Source of the DNA: Onchidella celtica
Taxonomy: Eukaryota > Mollusca > Gastropoda > Systellommatophora > Onchidiidae
Direction of reading: 5' to 3'
Length of the DNA stretch: 64,000 nt
NCBI GenBank assembly: GCA_963931925.1
Contig: OZ007579.1
Location: 48,584,771-48,648,770, forward strand
Part shown: positions 44,567 to 56,405 of the stretch, in pieces
Layout of the letters: each line of letters begins with the position of its first letter
Position numbering within the stretch: position 1 is the first letter of the stretch
Notes under the pieces: model-generated
The model's input: only the letters and a program-made list of their open reading frames with translations
The model's database searches: none
What the model was told of the DNA's origin: nothing
Translations under genes and position numbers: made by a program

Positions 44567-46342
44567 TCCCTTACGGTCAGCGTCAGATTTTAAAACTCGT
44601 GGTCCTTTCCTTTATACTCCCTCAGTGGTTGCCATGACTCTCATTTCATTGGCTAACTTGCCCTAACTACCAAAATATCAAGCACATCGCAATTCCCCTC
44701 TCACCCCTCAAAATCATGCTTCCCGAGCCCACAGCCCGTGAGCTCTTAATACAATCTACACTAGTACAGCGTGAGGCTTTGCTTACCCCCAAAATCACGA
44801 TTCACGGGTCTTAGTAGAACGTGAGCTCTTAGCACAACGGACAAAACAAGTCTGCTCCTGACATTTGATATCTTTATCATATTTCCAAATCTCTACTAAA
44901 TATCTACATCTTGATTTCAGCACTCAGCCATTTTCATCTCATTTACTAACAGTAAGAAGTAACCAACACCCATCCTGTAATAATCGGGTACATAATTATA
45001 TAGTGTTCCATACTCTCGACATGCACATGGTCGTGACAATTCTGGCCTTTTCCACTCCCCCCGCCCACCACTACCCCCACCCCCTCCGCACACCCATTGG
45101 CTCGTCAGATCTTCACCCATTGGCTCGCCGAAGTTCTGCTGATGGAGACCCCGGTTACGAGCCTTCTGATTGGCTGGGGCACGGAGCCTCTGACCTTGAC
45201 GGTGGCTGCATGGGTTTTACAGCCTAGCTCTTTCTTCTTGAGAGTGAAAAATCCGTTCTTAAAAGTTCCATGTTTAATAAAAAAAAAAAAAAGCCGAAGA
45301 AATGTGGCCAACTTTGGCTGGATATTCAGAAGTATTTTACCTGCGGAGAATTCTTCGTCTTGGGATATTAGGTGCCTGAAGACAGTTCAGAAATAATTAT
45401 GTAACAGTTGTATTACTCTCTGTTATTGTTTTCACAAATTTGTGAAAAATAAAAAGTCTCAGATGTCACGATCATTATGTCTACACATATCAAGTGTACA
45501 GAGTTTACGCGAATTGAATCACGGATGGGTGACCGTGGTATTTTAGACAATAATTTGCCTTTTTTTTTTTTTTTTTTGTTTGTTTGCTTTTATTTGAGCT
45601 GATAACATTAATAGTATTTAGCAAATAACCCCGATATAACATGCTTCTGAAATAATATTATATTATATGCATGGGTGCTTTTTTTATTCCTATTTGTGTA
45701 CTTCTTGAGGGAATAATATTTTTGTGTGAAAGACAAGTGTAGTAAAAAACGACAACCCACAAGTTCACATCTGCCAGTTTCAAAACTTGTCAAAGAAGAA
45801 CAACAATACTAACTAATATCACAATGACAATGTTTACATACTACTTTAAACTACACTTACATATTTATATAATTATGCCATCATAATAATTCGTCATCCA
45901 CACAAGCAAATTCAAGTCAGTGATGATGCAACCACAACTAACCTTGATGTCCAGTTTCAGAGGGTTTTCATTAGTACTTTATAGTCTGCATAATAATTGT
46001 CTGCACTTACGTGAATCACGGAAACTGGCTGCCGTCGATTTTTCTTCTCGCATTTTACTTTCTTGAACTGAAGTACGAGGGTGGTGTGTGAAAAAACGAG
46101 GGAGGGAATGCCGTAGAGGGTGGCTGTGCTAATAGACAACGGACTAAATCTCATTAGGTTTCTGTTTTGCTGTTTGTTGTCTATAGTTGGTAATCTTTTT
46201 TCTTTTCTGGGGGGGGGGGGCATTATAGCATGGAGAGGGACAGTTGGGAATTTAATTCTGTTACAGTGGTCTCCCTATACCCCGCCTCCCTTTCTAATGT
46301 GGTCCTGCAACGCATCCTGTCCTTTCTGAAAGAGTTTAACTC
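44567..46342. other. Intergenic, no gene seen
   Basis: Contains a CpG-richer patch at 45060-45240 with three attggct motifs, and an aataaa plus A13 run at 45279-45296. Neither is enough to call a promoter or a gene. Confidence 0.4.
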
Positions 46343-46366
46343 TGTCACGAGTGGAGTGAATGCAAT
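46343..46366 (+). repeat. 5' LTR of outer family 2 copy, first fragment
   Basis: 24 bases match the start of the inner copy's LTRs (51100 and 57573), with one difference (a for g). The match stops exactly where the DNA transposon terminus gggcgat begins. Confidence 0.8.
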
Positions 46367-46419
46367 GGGCGATCTATTTGAAATTACTTCCCTTTTTTCG
46401 GGAACGGACGGTAAACGTA

Positions 46420-46431
46420 TTGGGGATTAAC
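46420..46431 (+). repeat. Inner terminal inverted repeat, left
   Basis: ttggggattaac preceded by ta. The exact complement, followed by ta, is at 61762-61773. Confidence 0.8.
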
Positions 46432-46439
46432 ACGTCTCC

Positions 46440-46540
46440 GTAACTCACCGTAGAGAGTAACCGCAACGAGCGGGAGAGAGTGGCTGGCTAGTATTTTGAT
46501 CGAGAGAGAGTGGCTGGCTAGCATTTTGCTCATGTAAACA
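46440..46540. promoter_or_regulatory. Presumed transposase promoter region
   Basis: Region between the left terminus and the THAP ATG. It contains a short tandem duplication of gagagagtggctggctag (around 46471-46491 and 46502-46521), a possible transposase- or factor-binding repeat. No TATA box is seen. Confidence 0.35.
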
Positions 46541-47168
46541 CAATTAAATTGCAAAAATGAGCACAAAATACTGTGTTGTTCCATTTTGCAAGGACTCAGC
46601 AACTCACAGATTTCCCAAGGATCCGTTGACCAAAGCTAAATGGGTTCAGGCAGTGAAAAGAAAAAAATTGGCAACCAACGACTTGGTCGAGGGTTTGTTC
46701 AATCCATTTTAGGGACGATGATTTCCTCGACCTCAACAACTCATGGCAACAAGGTAAGACTTTATCTCAACCATATAGATTCTAATAATCTAATATTGTT
46801 AACTGTACTAAAAAATCTACAGCCTAGATCTAGATTAGGTTGGAGATCTCTAGAGTCCCCTCATCCTCCTCCTCCACAAAACATGTTTACATTTTTTTTT
46901 ACTGAGGTGGGGTGGAACTTTCGGTTAGCCCTTTTCTGGCAGTTCCCATCGCTTCCTGTTATTTTTTTTTAAGCTCACTATTTATTAGCACTGAGCTTGA
47001 CATTAATTGATATTTAACAGACTATCATATTCATAACTTTCCTCTATTCCACGTCCCACGTGTGCCCCCAAAAAAAACTTACCTGGAATAACAAATACTT
47101 TTGTGAGGTGCAAACAGCCGGGAAAAAAAAGCGCCAACATTTCTCATTTTTTTAAGGATCATGGGCTT

Positions 47169-47586
47169 CAGGGATGCGGAGTCGGTCTGAAAATTTTCCG
47201 ACTCCGACTTCAGCCTTTTGAAAATGACCGACTCCGACTCCAGCCTTTTCTGAAATGACCGACTCCGGCCTCTTTCTCTAACCGAACAACTTGGCTTTGT
47301 GTAAAACTCTAACAGTGATTGAACATGATTATTTTAAAAGTGGAACTTTGATTAATATTAATAAATATTAATATTATCCACATAAGGAAAAAAAACATAA
47401 TGTTTGTCTAATAATATAATCTGATTTAATTTTTAAAAATACATGTATTTTAAACAAAAACTCTGCAAAAATCTAATGTTGGCCGGAGTCGGAGAAAATA
47501 TTTCCGACTCCAGGCTCTTGACAATTTCCGACTCCCGACTCCAGCTAAAAAGCGTTCGACTCCACGACTCCGACTCCACATCCCTG
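47169..47586. mobile_element. hAT-like MITE in transposase intron 1
   Basis: Ends are cagggatgcggagtcgg and the complement of cagggatgtggagtcgg, about 17-bp inverted repeats starting CAG. The flanking 8-mers atgggctt and atggacct match at six of eight positions, as expected for an aged hAT 8-bp duplication. The interior repeats ccgactccgac motifs near both ends. Length 418 bp, non-coding. Confidence 0.8.
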
Positions 47587-47696
47587 ATGGACCTACTGTA
47601 ATAAGTAGCCGCTACTCTAATCAATGACTACAAAAACAATGCTATCAGTATTAGCAGCGTTAAGTATTAGAGCCAGAGCTAGATTAAACTTCGAAG

Positions 47697-47785
47697 TGCT
47701 TATTCGGAATCAGATGATCTTGGAATCTGATTCCGAATAAGGCCTCCACAGCAAAAGCCTTAAATTATTCGGAATCAGCTGATTA
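47697..47785. repeat. Small palindrome in intron 1
   Basis: ttattcggaatcagat and atctgattccgaataa form an inverted pair around 47700-47742, followed by a third partial copy near 47765. Possibly the remains of a foldback element. Confidence 0.6.
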
Positions 47786-48667
47786 TTTTTTTGTGCTTAA
47801 AATTCTTTGTCGTCTTCTTCATGTAGAAGAAGGAAAAGTTGCTAACCTAAAATTCTTTTTCATAACTTAGTATACTTTATAAATTTGTAAGTAATCTTGT
47901 CAATCTAACTTAATGCAAACATTTTTTTATTTTAATAGGTTTGGGACGCAGTCGAAAGAGACTAAGGAAAACTGCAGTTCCATCAGTATTTAAATGGACC
48001 GGGCCACCAACTCCAGCTGTACAATGTCGAGCACAACGATGGCAAAAAAGAAGTCAACTGGAGCTGGAGCCTCCATCAGATGAACCTAATGATTTTGTGT
48101 ACTCTGAAGTTAAAGCAGTACCTGATATTGTGTACTACAAAGATGAAGCAGTACCCGATATTGCTGGCGAATATGATGTAGAGACCGGTAGTGTATTAAT
48201 ATGTTTTGTTTTTTTTTTAACCTGGGCTACATTCACAACCAGAACTGACGGTCAGACCAGTTTGGGTTTTACGGCACATCCTTCTAATATTTGAATATTC
48301 AGTACATTTTATTATAACAGACCAGACACATTTTTTGTTGGCTCCAATATAGCCATCTGAATCGATGGTTTTGGTGTGGGCTCGTTGGACATTTTATTAC
48401 TTGTAGTAACTAAACCATGTGCACATTCTTTTTCACTGTAAGACGATCTAGTCGGACTGTCAGTTTTGGTGTTGTTTTACTCTTACTGAAATAATCATTT
48501 TCTTTAACCTAATGTCAATAATATGACAAATTTATTTAAATCACATATATAAATACTAGGACAAGCAAAGTACAAAAACAACATTAAGAAAAAAAAAAAC
48601 CAAAAAATTATGCAGATTTGTTAAGAAAAAGTTTATTATAAATTATGATACATGTTTTTTTTAGTAA

Positions 48668-48828
48668 ATATGTGGAGCGCTAGGAAAGACCTGACGTAAG
48701 TCGCAAGTTATATGATGCCATTGCCTTCTTTGGTGCAAAGTAGTGTGTAATGTCTTATGCAATGGGGTCTGTAGGTTTAATTGAGCTTGCGACTTATGTC
48801 AAGTTTTCCTAGCACCCCACACAAATAT
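48668..48828. mobile_element. MITE in transposase intron 2
   Basis: The ends at 48668-48707 and 48786-48828 are inverted copies of about 40 bp, for example taagtcgcaag near the inner end of one and cttgcgactta in the other, with a few mismatches. The interior is 78 bases. Superfamily not assigned. Confidence 0.75.
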
Positions 48829-51099
48829 AATGTGTTGTATGTAAACACAATACACCATATTGAAGAAAAGTTATTGGTACAAAACCTACATCTCCATCAT
48901 TTAGAAAAAATCTCAACCTCATGGGTAACTTTCAAACAGTGTAGTTATAATACACATTGGCAATGGATTATAATATAATAATGTTCATTTAATTAAAATT
49001 TTGGCAGTTTATCCATGTAGTATGGTTTTATTCCAGATGCTGCATTGATTGAGAATACGGCTGTAATCAAAACAGTTAACCAGAATGTCACAACTCATGA
49101 TATAAGCATTCATGGTAAGATTAATAATACATTGTCGGTACAGTATTACTTTATCCCATCTTCACTGCTGGCTCAGAGTCCAACGATTCCATATCTTTCT
49201 ATTTCACTTTGTAGATTAAACCGTTTGACTCAAAGACCGTGGTGGAGACGGCATAAAGTAGTCCTGGGTCGACTACCCATATTTTTGTATTTATGTGATG
49301 ACTTTTAATCTAGTAATAAAAACTTTTTCCAAGCAGATAAAAGTATTGTGGATTTATAGTGTAGTCTTTTTTATATTTATTTTTTTAAAAAAGAATGTCA
49401 TGTAATTCTAAAGTTTGTAGGAATGTGGAGTAACAGTAACAATTTTACCAAAAATGTCCAAATTTATTGGAGAAAGGCCAAATTTGCTGAACATGTCAAA
49501 ACAAAAATTGTACAGTGAAGTGTGGAAAATCTTCACATAATAAAAGAAGATTATTGTTTGCATATGGTACATAATATTTAATTTTTTTTTGCAGGATGCC
49601 TTGCACTTGCAGCAAGTCAAACTGAGTTTGTGAATTCTGACACTGAAAGTTATAATGAAACAGTTGACACCACAGGAGAAAAACCAGATATAGGTAAACA
49701 ACATGCATATTTTGTGTGATTAAAGCAGAAGTAGCGTCAAAAACACAGCTCTTGTGAAAAAAAAAGTTTGCCCGAGCGCCCGCGAAGGCCTAGATGATCT
49801 GCTGTCTGACTGACGTCATAGTTACTGGTCTACACACATCGTAATATATAAGATATAGGTTTTTGGCTTTGATAAACCTTTGTTATAGGCTTAAGGCCTT
49901 CATGTGGTCAAAGAATTAAATGGCAATCAAAACTGCGCTATTTTCGTACACCAAATGGTAGAAGTTAAACATTTAAATTCTCGCGCAATTACAAAGTCAA
50001 TTATTCACAATAAAGGGAATTTAAAAACACCATTAGCTAATTTATATTAAAAACAAAAAGTTATTTTAGTTATGATGCAACAATCACATTTATTTTTGAC
50101 GCTACTTGTCCTTTAATTCATAATTACATGTGTATAAAAATACAAAAAAGAAGTGTTTTCCGAGTTGAATACAAACACACAATAATGAAGCAAGAAAATG
50201 AATATGAGAATTAATTGACACATTGCATGTTCAAATTACCCATTATTGATAAATAGTGTGTTCAAGTAATGAAATGCTAATTTGAGTAATTTGTTTACAT
50301 TGCAGGGTCTGTTGCAGTCTCCGAAACAAGTTGTCAATTTCTTACATGACACAGAAATGTGTGAAATAATTGATGATGCCACAGAGGTCAGCACAGGACG
50401 AGGTAATAATGCTGTACATTTTAAAACCTAATGTTTTTTTTATTTATGCATGGATCCAAAGATCAAATTCAAGTCTAGATCATGCCATATCTACATTTTC
50501 TGACTTGGCTATCTGGCTCTTATTTCCATCTTTACGTAAAATGTTGAGGGCATGAGTTTTTCCATCTGTAATTATGTTGATAGAAAGCAAACAAGTGATG
50601 GCCAACAGTTCAGTTTTCATTATTTTGATATCAAGCTAACAAAAGCCAGGGTTGGTATTAAGCACTGATTAAAATTTTGCATGTGAGAGAAAAGTGCTAG
50701 AATGGGAAAGGTGGTTTAAATATATTAAGTACATGAATTATCTTATTTTACAGTAAATTTATGACTTGTTTCATCTTGAATAATGGTCATTACAACTTTC
50801 AAGTATAAGTAATCTGTTTTATTTATTTTGATTGCAGGACTGTGTATCCATGATGATGAAGGTCAGCTTTTGGAAGACGATGTTGAATTGCCTCCACTTA
50901 AAATGCAAAAACAGCTGTATGAGGAAACAACCAACACAAGTGATGAAGAAAAGAAAAGAAAACGTGACAATTTGACCACAAATTATGACATATTTTTACT
51001 ACCTTATATGTGTATTGAACGATTACAGCATGATGACTATGAACTGAATAGATATACCGGACTTGAGAGTTTTTTCGAAGTTCCAAACTGTATTTTGGT

Positions 51100-52285
51100 T
51101 GTCACGAGTGGAGTGAGTGCAATTAAGGGGATTGCTACAGAGCGGGTGTAGAGTAAGAATGGCTCACGGTAGACAAGTAAGATAAGCGTGCTGTCGTGAG
51201 TAGTGGGGGGGGGGGGGTCTGAATGAGGCGAAAGCGCTGTATTACTATCAATGCAAGTTAGAAGGCCCTACGGAACGGACCTGTGAATAAGAGCCCATCG
51301 GGCGGACATAAGGGGAGCAGTCGAGAAGACTAGTGAGAGAGTCTTTCCAGTAATGACTGGTACGTAGAACGTTGATTGATTATTATGATTGATGTATTAT
51401 ATTATATTCGTCTATTACCATGATGTAAATAAGTATATGTGAGGAATGTGGAAGTCCTTGATATTGGATATAGCAATGTGCGCCATGAGCGATAGATGAA
51501 AGTGAGTTCAGGGATTTGTAGCGCGAGTGAGTAGTGTGTACTCCGATGGAGGTGTGTTACCGTAAGATGTGTGGTGAGTGAAAGGTGAACTAGTGTGTGT
51601 ACGCTTCATGGGTTGTAAGGAGAGGTGGAGTGAATAGAAATGGTAGGGTATTATACCAATGTAATGTTATTCTTGTAGGTGTCGAGGACGGGCCGCAGAG
51701 CCACCTCGATGAGCACAGGGGATAGGCCAGCATAGGGCCGGAGGCCACACATAGGCCAGAAGTGAGGCTGTCAGTGCAGGACAGTAGAGGCACATAAAGT
51801 CGTGGCAGTCAGGCCACGGACGGGGACGTAGATATGAGCGTGAATGTGATAATGCACTATTGCCATGTTGAGGGGAGAATTTACTATTGAAATGATAATG
51901 TCTATTGAAATGATAATGTGTTACTGCCCTGCTGAGGTGCTAGGGGAATGCTAAGGTGTATGACAATAGGAAGGTGATATTGAGAGACTGCGGTGCCAGT
52001 GAATTACTAATGTGCTAGTAAGACCCTGAGGGGAGAGGCTGAGGCCGAAGTGCCTTTAGGAGTAACTACCGGATTGTGGATCCGAGGGAGAGTGTGTGTG
52101 AGAATAAGGCCGTTGTACGGCAGTTCCTTTCAATAATATAATGTATGTAATTGCGCTATTATCTGTATAATTATGTTTAATAAATGTGTGAGTCTGATGG
52201 ATTGTTCTGTTAAGTGTTAACTTGTTTGTTCGTGATTGTTGTCCTGTCATAACTTATTACATCTCCCAGTCTGGGATTTGTGACA
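51100..52285 (+). repeat. 5' LTR, family 2 inner copy
   Basis: Starts tgtcacgag, ends tttgtgaca. A polyadenylation signal aataaa is at 52179-52184, near the end, as expected for R/U5. Differences from the 3' LTR include the length and interruption of a G tract near 51203-51218. Confidence 0.95.
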
Positions 52286-52286
52286 C

Positions 52287-52299
52287 TGGGGGCTCGTCC
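52287..52299 (+). promoter_or_regulatory. Primer-binding site, tRNA-Pro type
   Basis: tgggggctcgtcc follows the LTR by one base. This 13-base core is the classic tRNA-Pro primer site of gammaretroviruses, and the same core follows the LTR of the outer copy. Confidence 0.85.
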
Positions 52300-53210
52300 T
52301 GTTTACCTGTGGTCATTTTGACATTGTGTATTCGTTATATCTAGTTGTTTTTCTGTTGTGCTAGGAATTCATGCTGTTGTCTTTGTTCGTGGGATGAATG
52401 GAATTTTCATGATATGATTTATGTATATTTATGAATATGTAGTGATGCATGTATTTTGATGAATATGTATTAATGTGTACTTAAATTTCTGCAGAGTGTG
52501 TGTGCCAGCCTGAGGAGTCAAGCGGCCAGAGCTCCGATTAAGGGGAGGAGTTAAACTCAAAATTTGAAAGTTAAGTAAAAGTAAAAAATTTTGTGCCCTG
52601 GATTGTGGGCTGTTCCTTTAATCTGTCTTTTTCTCTGTTTTTGCTGTTTTCGTTTGCTGTGTTGAACCTAGTTTATCCTTTAAAAAAAAGGTGTGATAAA
52701 CTTGGAACTTCGTTCATCACGGTGAACACTCTGTAGGGACCTGTAATTTTGTTTAGTTGTAGCGTCGATATCTTCTCTGTTCTGCAGGAAGACGTATTCT
52801 CTTGTCCCTCTTTCTTCCCTATCTGTAGATACGTTCTTTTTTTTCAGACTCTGTTCTTGTTCGTACCTTGTAGTGTAATCGGCGTAGTAGGTTGCATTTT
52901 TTTTTCCATTATAGTTTTTTTTTTTTGTAGAAGCTTTGTCCTAGTCTGGTTCGTTGTCCTTGACGTACTTGTGGTCCTTCTACTGAATTTCCTTATTCTT
53001 GTCTTTTCTACTCTTTTTTATTATTAATAGTGCAGTACATTTTATGAATATAGAATTAGTTGTGCTGTAAAGGTAAATTTCTGAATTGTATTTGATACAA
53101 GTAGGTGTGGTTATATCTGGTGTGATCTCAGGTCTCTGGTCGTGTTGTTAGTGATCATACCGACAGGTTAGCCGTTTTTGTAATACATACCATAACCATA
53201 AATCTGTGAA
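52300..53210 (+). other. Leader of family 2 element
   Basis: About 910 bases without a conserved frame. It contains a small inverted pair gttcatcacggtgaac around 52713-52728 that is kept, with one change, in the outer copy, so it may be an RNA element. The T-rich hydrophobic frame at 52749-53027 is broken in the outer copy and lacks an ATG. Confidence 0.6.
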
Positions 53211-55940
53211 ATGGCGGAACTCCAACAATTAATGAAGTTGGGTAAGGAACTTGGCCTTGAGGGAGAGGAGCTACGCGGCTGGATCAAAGAACAGCAGGCG
53301 GATTTGCGCGATGAGCGTGCTAAGGATAGAGAGCGAGAAAAAGAGGCTAAGGCTCAGGAGCAGGAGAGAGAGGCTAAGGATAAGCAAGAAGAAAGAGAGG
53401 CTAAGACTCAGGAACAGGAAAGGGAGTTTAAGTTAAGGGAGTTAGAGGCTCAGCAACAGGAAAGGGAGTTTAAGCAGCAGGAGATAAGGTTAAAGGAGAT
53501 AGAGGCGCAAGTAAAGATTGCGGAGTTAGAACTCAAGAGGAATACGCCAACGGAAACGGTTGAGCGGCAGGTACACAATAAAGGTGGCGTTAGGATTAAG
53601 CTCCCTACGTTCGACGACCGGAAGGACGACATAGACGCCTTCCTTTACAGGTTCGAACTGAACGCACAATTGCAATGGGGGGAAAATAAGGAATTATGGG
53701 CCACGTACCTGGCATCGCTGTTGCAGGGGCGAGCGTTAACCTACTTTAAAGAGCTACAGCGCGAAGACGTGCAAGATTACGATAAGCTGAAGGCTTTGCT
53801 GCTTCGCCGATTTGCGCGTACCGAGGAATATTTCCGGGAGCAGTTTAGGCGGGCACGTGCAGATACCAGGGAGGACTTTGCTGCCTTCGTCGCGAGACTA
53901 ACGGAGTATTTCGCGAACTGGGTAGACTTGGCGCATGTGGGCACGAATTCTGCTAAACTGAAAGACCTAATGATCCGTGACCAGCTGTACGCGTCGTGCC
54001 ACAAAGATCTGGTGGCTTTCCTGAAAGAGAACGAACCCGCGACGGTGCAGGAGGCGTCTAAGTTGGCGGAAGCATACCGTACGGCACATCCGTCCAAACC
54101 AGTCGCCAGGGCGTACGTCCAAGATGCTGGGTACGTCGCCGTTGTCGAGGGGTCGCCGGCAGGACTTAGGGACAGGTCGCGTCAGCGTGGTGCCTATAGC
54201 GGGCAAGCCCAGGGGCAGCGTAGGGGCTATCACCAATCACCGGCATATGGATCCGGTAAGTTTGACCGAGCAGGAGGGCTAGGTCGCGGTAATGGCCGGG
54301 GGCGATTTGTGACCTTTGCCGATGACCGACGGCATAGGGACTCTAGTTCCGGTCGCGATGGGTCACGGGGACCCAGGCCTATGGCAGCACAGGGAGCGGA
54401 GTGTTGGACTTGCGGACGCGTGGGTCACTTTTCACGCGAGTGTAGGGCCGCGAAGTGTTGGAACTGCGGTAGAGCAGATCACATCAGCGTGAATTGCCCT
54501 GCAGGTAGGATAGCGGCGAACGTGGACAGTAGCTCCAGTCCATGTTCCCCAAATAAATTTCATCATGCGGCTGCGTGTGTTACATCGGACAACGGAACCG
54601 GACAGTATTCTAAGTGTCCCAGTTGTGAGAAGTTATTATCTTCCGGTGTTTTACCTTGTGGGAGAAAGATCCCAGTTATAAATTCATGTCATACAGGAGG
54701 TGGTCTTAGGGTTTATCCGGGGTTTGTTGGGGACGAACCGGTCTCGGTTTTACGAGATACAGGATCTACCGTTGTGGGAGTGCATAGAGACTGCATTCGG
54801 GATTCACAGCTTACAGGTGAGACTGTCCCGTGCATCCAATTTTCGGGGGCCATTGAGAAATTACCCATGGCAAGAATAATGATAGATACACCTTTCCTTA
54901 GCGGGGAAGTCGAAGAAGTCGTTGGTTGTTTTCCAGGCGCCCAGCTCATCATTGGGAATGTATCACGGGTAGTTTCCCCTTCCGATGAGAACGTGCAGGC
55001 ATGGTCGCAATCAAAAGGTATTGACTTTTGCGCCGCGGTCGAAACACGTCGACGGGTAGCTGATAAAGATAAGATTAGACCTTTGGCGACACCAGCGGTC
55101 AACCTAGATATCACGCCGGAGCGCTTGGCGAGATTACAAAGGGAGGACCCATCATTAAACCCATGTTTTGGGGAAGCGCGAACCGAGAAAACGAGGAGAT
55201 ATAAGAACGGGTCGTCCTCCTTTGTTGTTCAGGCGGGCATTCTATTCCGTAAGTATGTAACGGTGTCCTCCATTTTAAAGCAGGTCGTTGTGCCAGCGTT
55301 GCTGATCGCAACAGTATTGCACTTGGCACATGATGTCCCATTAGCGGGTCATATGGGGATAGCTAGAACCAAAGAAAGGGTTCTTAAAAATTTTTACTGG
55401 CCATCGATCCACAGAGATGTGCAAGTCTATTGTAAGACGTGCAGTGCGTGCCAAAAGACGACGCATAAGGGTCGTACACCCCAGGCTCCTCTTCAGAAGA
55501 TCCCCACGGTCTCGGAACCGTTTAAAAAGGTCTCGATAGACCTTGTTGGCCCCATTCACCCAGCGACCGATAGGGGGAATCGATTTTTCTTAACGGTCAT
55601 ATGTAATGCGACGAGATGGCCAGAGGCGGTTCCTCTGCGGACCATAACGTCTGAGGCAGTCGCGGAAGCGTTGTTTGCAATTTTCGCTAGGGTAGGAATA
55701 CCAGAGCAAATTCTGTCTGATAGGGGCGCGCAATTTACGTCGCAGATGATGAAGGAATTGTTCCGCTTATTCAGCATACAACCCATCACTACCACCCCTT
55801 ATCATCCGCAGGCTAATGGCATGTGCGAGAGATTGAACTCGACGTTGAAGTCGATGCTGCGTAAGGTAGCTGCTGATCGCCCTAAAGATTGGGATAGATA
55901 TATGCCTGCAGTGTTATTCGCGTACAGAGAGGTACGGTAG
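53211..55940 (+). CDS. Gag, protease and most of integrase, family 2
   Basis: Frame of 909 codons. Residues about 30-115 are a coiled coil rich in Glu, Lys and Gln. About 130-300 is the SCAN-related capsid region. Two CCHC knuckles lie at 398-411 and 416-429, where family 1 has one. Protease has DTG at 516-518. The integrase zinc site is His707, His714, Cys744, Cys747. The catalytic triad is Asp777, Asp837, Glu873 (D-35-E). The frame ends at TAG 55938-55940, where a CAG (Gln) codon is the likely ancestor. Downstream integrase sequence remains in the same frame, so a product from this copy would lack the integrase C-terminus and all of reverse transcriptase. Confidence 0.95.
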   Translation: MAELQQLMKLGKELGLEGEELRGWIKEQQADLRDERAKDREREKEAKAQEQEREAKDKQEEREAKTQEQEREFKLRELEAQQQEREFKQQEIRLKEIEAQVKIAELELKRNTPTETVERQVHNKGGVRIKLPTFDDRKDDIDAFLYRFELNAQLQWGENKELWATYLASLLQGRALTYFKELQREDVQDYDKLKALLLRRFARTEEYFREQFRRARADTREDFAAFVARLTEYFANWVDLAHVGTNSAKLKDLMIRDQLYASCHKDLVAFLKENEPATVQEASKLAEAYRTAHPSKPVARAYVQDAGYVAVVEGSPAGLRDRSRQRGAYSGQAQGQRRGYHQSPAYGSGKFDRAGGLGRGNGRGRFVTFADDRRHRDSSSGRDGSRGPRPMAAQGAECWTCGRVGHFSRECRAAKCWNCGRADHISVNCPAGRIAANVDSSSSPCSPNKFHHAAACVTSDNGTGQYSKCPSCEKLLSSGVLPCGRKIPVINSCHTGGGLRVYPGFVGDEPVSVLRDTGSTVVGVHRDCIRDSQLTGETVPCIQFSGAIEKLPMARIMIDTPFLSGEVEEVVGCFPGAQLIIGNVSRVVSPSDENVQAWSQSKGIDFCAAVETRRRVADKDKIRPLATPAVNLDITPERLARLQREDPSLNPCFGEARTEKTRRYKNGSSSFVVQAGILFRKYVTVSSILKQVVVPALLIATVLHLAHDVPLAGHMGIARTKERVLKNFYWPSIHRDVQVYCKTCSACQKTTHKGRTPQAPLQKIPTVSEPFKKVSIDLVGPIHPATDRGNRFFLTVICNATRWPEAVPLRTITSEAVAEALFAIFARVGIPEQILSDRGAQFTSQMMKELFRLFSIQPITTTPYHPQANGMCERLNSTLKSMLRKVAADRPKDWDRYMPAVLFAYREVR

Positions 55941-56405
55941 GAGTCAACGGGATTCTCGCCGTTCGAAATGATGTACGGTCGTAGTCCTAGGGGCCCAACT
56001 GATGTTCTTCGGGACATGATGACGTCGCCATCATCGGGAGACGATGAGCAGATTTCGGTGTTTCAGTACCTTGTTGATTTAAGAGAAAGACTATCTTCAG
56101 CGCGCACTATAGCAGAAGAAGCTTCTGGTATCGCTTCGAAAAGAGCAAAAGACTATAAAGATAGAGGTTCCAAACTGAGAATTTTTAAGCCAGGAGACAA
56201 GGTTCTGCTGTTCTTACCTATGGACCATAATAAGTTATTGATGACATGGAAAGGTCCTTATGTTATTGAGCGAATTGTTTCGAAGGTAGATTACGCTATC
56301 CACATTGATGGATCAGTAAAGGTTTTCCATGTTGATATGCTGCAGAGGTTTCATGAGAGACCAGAGTATCTGTATTCTCATACGAGTGTTGAAGGACATA
56401 CCTAA
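55941..56405 (+). pseudogene. Integrase C-terminal part after amber codon, family 2
   Basis: Same frame as 53211-55940. It continues with STGFSPFEMMYGRSPRGP, then a GPY/F-type module (TWKGPYVIERIVSKVDYAI) and VFHVDMLQRF. It ends at a stop just past a deletion junction near 56395-56400. Confidence 0.9.

Noticed and set aside
44865..45396. Open frames and three attggct (CCAAT-type) motifs in a CpG-richer patch
   Set aside because: No TATA, initiator or downstream gene could be identified, and the frames show no family resemblance.
49408..49708. Minus-strand frames considered as missing exons of the SAP-domain gene
   Set aside because: They are antisense to a transposase exon and contain no SWIM or nuclease motif.
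52749..53027. Hydrophobic 92-codon frame in the family 2 leader
   Set aside because: It has no ATG start, is T-rich, and is broken by indels in the outer copy at 63580-63850.
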